Assembly (NCBI RefSeq): GCF_025998815.1
Contig: NZ_AP026678.1
Location: 2,480,001 to 2,544,000, forward strand
DNA from: Ignavibacterium sp.
GTDB taxonomy: Bacteria; Bacteroidota; Ignavibacteria; Ignavibacteriales; Ignavibacteriaceae
DNA: 64,000 bases
Reading direction: 5' to 3'
The notes under the pieces are model-generated. The model was given only the letters and a program-made list of their open reading frames with translations. It had not been told where the DNA came from and made no database searches. This document shows, in pieces, positions 58,151-64,000 of the stretch (positions are counted from its first letter, which is position 1; each line of letters opens with the position of its first letter). Made by a program: the position numbers and the translations under genes.

Positions 58151-58732
58151 CTACGGTTTATTTTTTTTCAAAATTCTGGCTCTTAGTCTGCTCAACGATT
58201 GCGGTTTTATTCCCAGATAACTTGCTAATTGATGTTGCGGTATACGTTGAATGAGGTCGGGGCGTTTTTTTAATAAGTTCAGGTAACGTTGTTCGGGCGA
58301 TGAGGTTTTAAATTCGTCAAAATTGATTTTTTCTTTCGCTAATTCCTGCTCTGCCATAATTCTGCAAAGCGTTTCAAGCTTTGGGAATTTTTCAAAGGTT
58401 TCTGTTTCCATTTTGGAATTTGAGATAACCAAAATACAATCCTCCACACAACTGATGTAATATTCAGAAGGCTTTTTGTTGATAACACAATGTGGAGTAA
58501 CGCCTTCCATTTCGGTATAGAAAGCCGTAGTTTTTTCTTCACCGTCAATCACATAATAGGTTCGGATACAACCTTGAAGAACAAAATAGCTGTAATCGGA
58601 CTTTTGTCCTTCCTTTAATAATACAGTGCCTTTTTTTGCCGAACGAAAAGTGTCAAAGGATATAATAGCCCTTTTTTCCTCCTCTGTGAGCGTAACATAT
58701 TGTGATAAGTAATTGAAAAGTTTGTCGTACAT
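58151..58732 (-). CDS. Crp/Fnr-family transcriptional regulator
   Basis: 193 residues from the ATG at 58732 (the open frame to 58933 would translate the attC-like element, so it is rejected). The cyclic-nucleotide-binding jelly roll covers residues 20-115 (KKGTVLLKEGQKSDYSYFVLQGCIRTYY). The C-terminal helix-turn-helix is IQRIPQHQLASYLGIKPQSL. No Fnr-type Cys cluster is seen. It heads a possible five-gene unit (58732 to 55630) and may regulate it. Confidence 0.85.
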   Translation of the reverse strand: MYDKLFNYLSQYVTLTEEEKRAIISFDTFRSAKKGTVLLKEGQKSDYSYFVLQGCIRTYYVIDGEEKTTAFYTEMEGVTPHCVINKKPSEYYISCVEDCILVISNSKMETETFEKFPKLETLCRIMAEQELAKEKINFDEFKTSSPEQRYLNLLKKRPDLIQRIPQHQLASYLGIKPQSLSRLRARILKKNKP

Positions 58733-58761
58733 TATTTTATTCCACTTAGATCCTATGGGTT

Positions 58762-58897
58762 GCACCCAACGGTTTGGGGGTTTGCGATGGCGGGGAGTTT
58801 TAGCACTAAACTTTGTTCGGAGAACTGAACTTACACCTTGCACAAATGTGTCTGCGAAGCACGGAACCCCCGCTATTGAAAACCCCTTGTTAGCGGC
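58762..58897 (-). repeat. attC-like imperfect palindrome between cupin and Crp genes
   Basis: On the minus strand it begins GCCGCTAAC (58897-58889) and ends GTTGGGTGC (58770-58762). GTTGGGT fits the integron R' consensus GTTRRRY. Inside, GGGGGTTTGCGATGGCGGGG (58776-58795, + strand) pairs imperfectly with CCCCGCTATTGAAAACCCCT (58867-58886). GCCGCTAAC is the exact complement of the GTTAGCGGC at 59625-59633. Confidence 0.6.
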
Positions 58898-58929
58898 TGG
58901 TTTGCTGTCCGATTGTAGCTGTCCCAGTG

Positions 58930-59559
58930 TCATGGCTTTGATTTGCTGTCGTAAAGTTTGTATCCCAACACTCTTGCATATGGTCTTAGTATCTTTTTAA
59001 TTGTCTTTTGAGCGTTTACAGGTGCGTCAACAACATAGCTGTCGAACAGGTCGCCAAACATTGACATTTTGAAAAAGAAATGAACCATTTTTAATTTTGA
59101 ACTGCTGTCCATAAGTGGATAAAACTGTGCTAGGGTGTATGCAAAGCCCACAGGGACATAATCGCTGTCTTTGTCGCAAGTGATTACAACTTCTGAATTG
59201 GTCTTGTTGGAAAAAGTATGATACTGTCCTTTTGGAAAACTTATTCTGCTACCTGCACCCATTTCAATTACTTCATTATTCAACTTTACTGTCAATGTTC
59301 CTTGTGTTATGGTCGCACTTTCGTCAAAGCTAATGTGCAGATGTTCTGGTGGTCCCGCTGCCCCTGGAGCAAGTGTCAACTCACTATAAACTTTGTCGCC
59401 AACCTGTTTAATTATGGTCTGTGTAACTCCTTCCATCTTGCTGCTAAAGGTTTGTCCTGATTTAAAGTAACCGTCAAGTCGTGGTGGTTTTAAAGGAACC
59501 AACATATTGTAAAGAACAGGAAGCAAGATGATTGTCAAAATGATTAAAACTGTTGTCAT
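58930..59559 (-). CDS. Membrane-anchored cupin-domain protein
   Basis: 209 residues. An N-terminal membrane segment (about 4-22) is followed by a Cupin_2 domain with APGAAGPPEHLHISFDES (metal-binding His and Glu residues), GTLTVKLNNE and GSRISFPKGQYHTFSN. The last 65 residues are helical. No enzyme class can be assigned. The gene occupies the first cassette-like unit beside the recombinase, between the GTTAGCGGC site and the attC-like element. Confidence 0.8.
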   Translation of the reverse strand: MTTVLIILTIILLPVLYNMLVPLKPPRLDGYFKSGQTFSSKMEGVTQTIIKQVGDKVYSELTLAPGAAGPPEHLHISFDESATITQGTLTVKLNNEVIEMGAGSRISFPKGQYHTFSNKTNSEVVITCDKDSDYVPVGFAYTLAQFYPLMDSSSKLKMVHFFFKMSMFGDLFDSYVVDAPVNAQKTIKKILRPYARVLGYKLYDSKSKP

Positions 59560-59624
59560 TGTCTATCGTTTTTGTTGATTGTCAGTCGTTATTTATAGTC
59601 TAGGTTGAACTTTGTGCTATACTT

Positions 59625-59691
59625 GCCGCTAACTATTTATTTCCTGCAATAATAATAAAAACAATTTATTTTTATAAATTTACTGCGGGAA
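59625..59691 (-). other. attI-like site and inverted repeat next to the recombinase
   Basis: On the minus strand GTTAGCGGC (59633-59625) marks where the first cassette-like unit begins. Nearby TTCCTGCA (59641-59648) and TGCGGGAA (59684-59691) form an imperfect inverted repeat beside the recombinase gene, a possible binding site for it. The attI role is inferred from position. Confidence 0.45.
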
Positions 59692-59717
59692 AACCACTAA
59701 TTAAGGAGTTTTACGGT

Positions 59718-60539
59718 ATGAAAACTAATAAAATAGCTTTGTTGCGGGAAGTCCTTTCTTTAAGAAATTATTCTCCTCAAACTATAAAAACATATTTAAA
59801 AGCAGTTGAAACGTACAACTCTTTTTCTGGTTTGCAAAATCCCAGTCAACAGTCGTTATATAAATTTGCATTACATCTTAAAGAGAAAAATTTATCTTTT
59901 AGTCACATTAAAAACTCCATAATGGCGGTAAAACTTTATTCAGAAATTGTCTTTGGTGTAAAATTAAACAGCAATTTTTTAAGAGGATACAGAAAAGAAA
60001 GAAAGCTACCGGATGTTTTAAGTATTGAAGAAGTTAAATCAATTATTAATTGCATTGAAAATCTAAAACACAGAACTATCATTTCGCTTATTTATTCTTG
60101 TGGCTTGCGTATCAGTGAATGTGTAAATCTAAAAGTAAAAGATATAGATTCTAAGCGAATGCTTTTAAGAATAGAGCAATCAAAAGGAAATAAAGATCGG
60201 TTTGTTCCGCTATCTGACAAAATGTTAGCTTTATTAAGAGAATATTATAAAGTATATAAACCAAATGAATTTATTTTTGAAGGACAGTTTGAAAAATATT
60301 ATTCGACACGGAGCATACAGGCTATTCTTAAAAGAGCATTAAGAAAATGTAATATTAAAAAGCATATAACCGTTCACTCTTTAAGACATTCTTATGCAAC
60401 ACATTTGCTTGAGCAAGGGACTGACATTTCTATTATTCAAAAAATTCTTGGACATAGAGATATTAAAACAACTCTTCTTTATACACAAATAAGTAAATCA
60501 CAGCTTAATAAAATTAAAAATCCCTTTGATACATTTTAA
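59718..60539 (+). CDS. Tyrosine recombinase (XerC/D-type integrase)
   Basis: 273 residues. The core-binding domain (about 1-90) starts LLREVLSLRNYSPQTIKTYLKAVETY. The catalytic residues are complete: R131 (CGLRISEC), K156, H220 and R223 (HSLRHSYATHLL), H246 (ILGHRDIKTT) and Y255. The length and spacing suit XerC/D-like site-specific integrases, and I see no extra segment between K156 and H220 such as IntI proteins carry. It points away from the six genes on its left, and its stop overlaps the convergent DUF2867 gene by 3 bp. Confidence 0.9.
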   Translation: MKTNKIALLREVLSLRNYSPQTIKTYLKAVETYNSFSGLQNPSQQSLYKFALHLKEKNLSFSHIKNSIMAVKLYSEIVFGVKLNSNFLRGYRKERKLPDVLSIEEVKSIINCIENLKHRTIISLIYSCGLRISECVNLKVKDIDSKRMLLRIEQSKGNKDRFVPLSDKMLALLREYYKVYKPNEFIFEGQFEKYYSTRSIQAILKRALRKCNIKKHITVHSLRHSYATHLLEQGTDISIIQKILGHRDIKTTLLYTQISKSQLNKIKNPFDTF

Positions 60540-62011
60540 TTTTTACTTGCGATAATATTCTCAGCCATCCCATCAAACACAAAATAATGAAACGGGAGAA
60601 CAGAATACCAATACAATCTGCCAAGTAAGCCTTTTGGACGGAAGGTTGCGGTTTGTTGTAAATAATTTTTGCCGTTTCTTTCAACAATCTTAAACTCAAG
60701 CCAGGCTTCACCGGGGAGTTTCATTTCTGCATAAAGAAGTAGTCGTTTGTTCTCTTTATCAGCAGCAAGCACACGCCAGAAGTCGAGTGTATCTCCGGTA
60801 TGAATTTCTGTTTTGTTTGTTCTTCCTCTTCGCAGCCCAACACCACCGACAAGCTTATCCAGAAAACCGCGAATATGCCAGAGCCAATCAGCATAATACC
60901 ATCCGCGTTCACCACCAATTGACCAGATGTTATCAAGCACCTGATCAATGCTTGTTGTAATTTCTTTTTCTCTTTTGTCTACATAACAACCGTTGATGGG
61001 AACATTTATGTGTTCGAGGAGGGAATTATCTACATAACTCGAAATAAGAGAATCTTTCCAACTTGATATAACATTGTTCTGTTCAATTTTCTGAAATGCA
61101 AGTTGCACGGCTTCTTTGTAAGATATCGGTTTAATGCCAAGCATTTTTTCAAGCCGGTTATCCTTTGCAACAACTTCAACCTTCATACTGTTAACAAGAT
61201 TTGTTGCAAGCATATATGATGTGGATGTAACAAAGTAAAGCCAGTAAGATGAAAGTCTTGGGGTCATTACAGGCACAGTAAAAATAAATCTCTTTAGTCC
61301 TCTTACTTCGGCAAATTGTAAAAGCATTTCTTTGTATGATAAAACATCCGGTCCGCCAACATCATAAGATTGATTGAATGTTTCTTCTTTAAGTAAAACA
61401 CCGGTTAAAAACTCAAGAACATTTCTGATAGCAATTGGCTGATGTTTTGTGTTAAGCCATTTGGGAGTAATCATCACAGGAAGCTTTTCAACCAGATCAC
61501 GAATGATTTCAAATGATGCGCTTCCGGAACCAACGATTATTCCCGCTTTTATTGAAGTCAAAGGAATGCCGCTTGTTGAAAGAATCTCTTCAACTCTTTT
61601 TCTGGAAGAAAGATGTTTTGAAAGTTTTTCTTCGTTTGTAATTCCACCTAGATAAATAATCTGCTTTATCGAAGTTTGCTTGACAAGTTTGATAAAATTT
61701 TTTGCGGAGGTTTCTTCAAGTGACGAAAAGTCTTTTACATTGGAACTCATTGAATGAATAAGATAGTAAGCTGCATCAATATCTTTAATAAGACCTTCAC
61801 TTAAACCTGAACTTGAACTTAAACTTAAACTTTGAACCTCTTTCAGAAAATCTATTTCAAATACTGAAACATTGGGATGCTTATAGATTCCATCTGTGGG
61901 AAATCTGTTTTTATCACGAACACAGCAAATAACCTGATGTCCTTTTTCAATCAGAACAGGTAAAAGTCTTTTGCCGATATATCCGGTAGCACCGGTTAAA
62001 AGTATTTTCAT
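60536..62011 (-). CDS. NAD-dependent epimerase fused to DUF2867 domain
   Basis: 491 residues. The N-terminal SDR-like domain has GATGYIGKRLLPVLIEKGH and AYYLIHSM, and AGIIVGSGSASFEIIRDLVE follows in the middle. The C-terminal 170 residues match DUF2867 (GERGWYYADWLWHIRGFLDKLVGGVGLRRGR, then DFWRVLAADKENKRLLLYAEMKLPGEAWLEF). Members with this architecture are of unknown substrate. A serine-rich insertion near residue 85 (LSLSSSSGLSEG) comes from a hexamer repeat in the DNA. Confidence 0.9.
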   Translation of the reverse strand: MKILLTGATGYIGKRLLPVLIEKGHQVICCVRDKNRFPTDGIYKHPNVSVFEIDFLKEVQSLSLSSSSGLSEGLIKDIDAAYYLIHSMSSNVKDFSSLEETSAKNFIKLVKQTSIKQIIYLGGITNEEKLSKHLSSRKRVEEILSTSGIPLTSIKAGIIVGSGSASFEIIRDLVEKLPVMITPKWLNTKHQPIAIRNVLEFLTGVLLKEETFNQSYDVGGPDVLSYKEMLLQFAEVRGLKRFIFTVPVMTPRLSSYWLYFVTSTSYMLATNLVNSMKVEVVAKDNRLEKMLGIKPISYKEAVQLAFQKIEQNNVISSWKDSLISSYVDNSLLEHINVPINGCYVDKREKEITTSIDQVLDNIWSIGGERGWYYADWLWHIRGFLDKLVGGVGLRRGRTNKTEIHTGDTLDFWRVLAADKENKRLLLYAEMKLPGEAWLEFKIVERNGKNYLQQTATFRPKGLLGRLYWYSVLPFHYFVFDGMAENIIASKN

Positions 62012-62071
62012 ATTGATAAAATAAAGTAATAATCAGAATAATTCCTGTATGAAAAGTCCACTCCTATCAGT

Positions 62072-62722
62072 TTAATCTGTTAAATCGGCAATCCAATTTT
62101 CTATTTTTCGTGGCAACACAATTGTTCCCAATCCATCTTCACCACCAACTTCACATCCCCTGCCATTGATAAACTCATAAACAGTTATTGCGCCAACTGA
62201 AGCATCAAGCATATCTTTTACTCCACCAATAAAATTATTCAGACATAGTTCATATTTAATATTCTCCTTCTCAAGCATTCTGTAAGAAGCAGATGGGAAA
62301 ACTTCATAAACAAAATGGAAACCCGTTAATGTATCGTAAATTGAGAATCCCAGCTTCATCCAATCGGGAGAATTTTGTAATGTTCTTGTCCATTGTGGAT
62401 TTGCAATGTTGTAAGATTTTATTATCACTTCGCATTCTCTTCCGATTTTTCCTTCATCATTATTTTTCCACGAATTAGTTTTTCTTTCAAAGCTTCTTTT
62501 GCGAAGTTTGTCGATGGGCATTCTTGGTGAGTCAATTCCGATTGCAATTTTGTACGGATTGTTGCTGGATACTTTAAGAAAAATTTCTTTTAATGATTGT
62601 GGAATGTTTTCCGTAACCCAGCCGCTTTCAAAATAATTTTTGTTTTCATCAATTATGTAATAACAACATCCTCTTTTGATTTGAACATCAATGCCCGCAA
62701 AAAATTTTATCTCGTTTTTCAT
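62072..62722 (-). CDS. DUF429 (RNase H-like) protein
   Basis: 216 residues. Family features are FAGIDVQIKR at the start, AIGIDSPRMP (Asp), the motif VYEVFPSASYRML, and LDASVGAITVYEFINGRGCEVGGEDGLGTIVLP near the end. The RNase H-like fold with acidic residues suggests a nuclease, but this has not been shown in general. The photolyase gene upstream ends 3 bp before it, so the two are co-transcribed. Confidence 0.85.
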   Translation of the reverse strand: MKNEIKFFAGIDVQIKRGCCYYIIDENKNYFESGWVTENIPQSLKEIFLKVSSNNPYKIAIGIDSPRMPIDKLRKRSFERKTNSWKNNDEGKIGRECEVIIKSYNIANPQWTRTLQNSPDWMKLGFSIYDTLTGFHFVYEVFPSASYRMLEKENIKYELCLNNFIGGVKDMLDASVGAITVYEFINGRGCEVGGEDGLGTIVLPRKIENWIADLTD

Positions 62723-62725
62723 TTT

Positions 62726-64000
62726 TCAACCCGATTTAACATGTTTAGATAATATTTTTTCTGCTTCGCTTTTTGAAGCTTCAGACTTTTTAATATCCCA
62801 TAAAACTTTATTTGCTTGTCTGTAAGTTAACTCAGTATTGACTATTCTTTCAGGATAATCCTTTCCATAATGAAAGTTATAACTTATTTCTTCAACCGGA
62901 GTAATTTTCCAGGGTTCAATAGCAAGATACGAAGGAAGATTGGATAGCTCAGTAATCCACTTTTTTATAAAGATTGCATTGCTATCGTGTTCTAAAGCTT
63001 GTTTTGTTGGATTGTAAATTCTTATTGTATTAATTCCTGTTGTTCCTGCCTGCATCTGAAACTGTGGAAAGTGAATTCCCGGCTCAAAATCTAAAAATTG
63101 TTTTGCCAGAAAATTTGCGCCTTCTTTCCAATCAAGCCAGAGATGATGAGTGAGAAATGAGACAAGCATAGCTCTCATTCTGAAGTTGATATAGCCGGTT
63201 TCTTTTAAACATCTCATACAAGCGTCAATCAATGGATAGCCGGTTAATCCATCTTTCCAGGCATTGAAATAAGTATCGTTCCATTCTGTTCTGATGTTAT
63301 CATAAGCTGAGTTGATATTTTTAAATTCATATTCCGGTTCTGTTTCAAGTTTCTGAATAAAATGACAATGCCATGCAACTCTCGATTGAAATGCAAGTAA
63401 ATCTCTCTTTGACGGACGTTTCTTATATATTTGAATAGTTGCTTGCTCTACTTGTCTGATTGATAAATTCCCCCACGCAAGATATGGTGATAAACGACTA
63501 CAGTGTTTGCGGCTTTCTTCAGGACGTGAAATATTTTTTGTATAACCTATATGTCTTTCATTCAGAAAAGAATTTAAAACTCTGTTAGCTTCTGTTTCTC
63601 CGCCTTTTTGCATTTGATGGTTAAAGTTTAATGATGAAATGAGTTTATCAGCCGAGAAACTTTCTAATATCTCTTTCTCTATTATAAAAGGTTTTAACTT
63701 GTCGAGTTGAGGAATTTCTATCGGTTTGGATAAGTATTCATTTCGTCTCTCATTCCAGTTATCACGATTTTTTAATCCTCGTATCACAGCATTGCTTTGA
63801 AATTCCTTCCATCTGATACCATTATTCTTGAAAAAATTTTTCACTTGGATGTCTCGCTGATAAGTCAGCCAGGTTCCTGTCTCCTGATGAGAGAAAACAT
63901 TTTTTATCTCATAGTAACAGAGAATCTTTTCAAATAAAGGAATAGCTTCCCCATAAAACATATAAACTTGTTGAGAGTATTTTTTCAACTGTTCATTCAA
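62726..64000 (-). CDS. Photolyase/cryptochrome-family flavoprotein (5' end missing)
   Basis: The visible 424 codons lie on the minus strand, and the frame is open at the right edge, so the N-terminus is outside. The visible part holds the end of the alpha/beta antenna domain (KNRDNWNERRNEYLS) and the FAD-binding helical domain: SRLSPYLAWGNLSIRQVE, RVAWHCHFIQ, WKDGLTGYPLIDACMRCLKETGYINFRMRAM and NTIRIYNPTKQALEHDSNAIFI. Family members repair cyclobutane dimers in blue light or act as sensors. I cannot tell which here. Confidence 0.92.
   Translation of the reverse strand: MNEQLKKYSQQVYMFYGEAIPLFEKILCYYEIKNVFSHQETGTWLTYQRDIQVKNFFKNNGIRWKEFQSNAVIRGLKNRDNWNERRNEYLSKPIEIPQLDKLKPFIIEKEILESFSADKLISSLNFNHQMQKGGETEANRVLNSFLNERHIGYTKNISRPEESRKHCSRLSPYLAWGNLSIRQVEQATIQIYKKRPSKRDLLAFQSRVAWHCHFIQKLETEPEYEFKNINSAYDNIRTEWNDTYFNAWKDGLTGYPLIDACMRCLKETGYINFRMRAMLVSFLTHHLWLDWKEGANFLAKQFLDFEPGIHFPQFQMQAGTTGINTIRIYNPTKQALEHDSNAIFIKKWITELSNLPSYLAIEPWKITPVEEISYNFHYGKDYPERIVNTELTYRQANKVLWDIKKSEASKSEAEKILSKHVKSG

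Noticed and set aside
58733-58933. N-terminal extension of the Crp regulator through the palindrome
   Set aside because: The extension translates the attC-like element and has no family similarity. The ATG at 58732 begins at the normal Crp/Fnr start.
59718-60539. Calling the recombinase an integron integrase (IntI)
   Set aside because: No insertion typical of IntI is visible between K156 and H220, so I name it only as a XerC/D-type recombinase despite the cassette-like context.

Overview
This is a low-GC, gene-dense bacterial chromosome segment. The organism is most likely a member of the Ignavibacteriota (Bacteroidota/Chlorobiota group). Two large secreted proteins end in the type IX secretion (T9SS) sorting signature with an NYPNPFNP core, many small beta-barrel envelope proteins have MKK...YSQ-type signal peptides, and several family types (DUF721, DUF2721, DUF6326-like, DUF2867 fusion) fit that group. 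The lineage is inferred from these features and not proven. I saw no rRNA, tRNA or CRISPR array.

Layout. 1-6440 (+): origin-type replication block with the 3' end of dnaN, recF, a DUF721/DciA-like gene, gyrB and gyrA, closed by a strong terminator. 6603-8557 (-): UbiA-type prenyltransferase and RsgA. 8653-9227: an IS200-like/RAYT transposase inside two nested pairs of palindromes. 9334-10326 (-): di-heme cytochrome c. 10633-16781 (-): stress chaperone cluster (Hsp20, CbpA-type DnaJ, HtpG, ClpB). 17094-24586 (+): mnmE, mnmG, rsmG and mfd, with two parS-like CACGTG palindromes between mnmE and mnmG. 24639-28647: trypsin-like protease, envelope protein, Dabb protein, fluoride channel CrcB with DUF190, and an ACT protein. 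28953-31358 (+): nine-heme, T9SS-exported cytochrome.

31427-46761: mixed housekeeping genes, namely HAD phosphatase, YpdA, class I aldolase FbaB, DAACS symporter, HemW, RecN, an ATP-cone/uridine-kinase-like fusion, a second T9SS protein (beta-helix), two RRM RNA-binding proteins with structured leaders, and a PflA-like radical SAM protein. 46888-55481: accessory genes, including an epimerase, a four-helix-bundle protein, a LytTR regulator/kinase pair beside the remains of a secreted gene, GNAT, an SDR without the usual tyrosine, and a flavin reductase. Several intergenic palindromic repeats lie here.

55516-60539 is the most unusual part. A XerC/D-type tyrosine recombinase (59718-60539, +) faces away from six minus-strand genes. 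A GTTAGCGGC site lies beside the recombinase, and two related long imperfect palindromes resembling integron attC sites lie at 58762-58897 and 55516-55622. On the minus strand the first gene unit (a cupin) starts with GTTAGCGGC and ends at a palindrome that begins with the exact complement, as integron cassettes do. The recombinase shows no obvious IntI-specific insertion. This is my main candidate for an undescribed system: an integron-like cassette array. 60536-64000 (-): DUF2867 epimerase fusion, DUF429 protein, and a photolyase/cryptochrome cut by the window edge.
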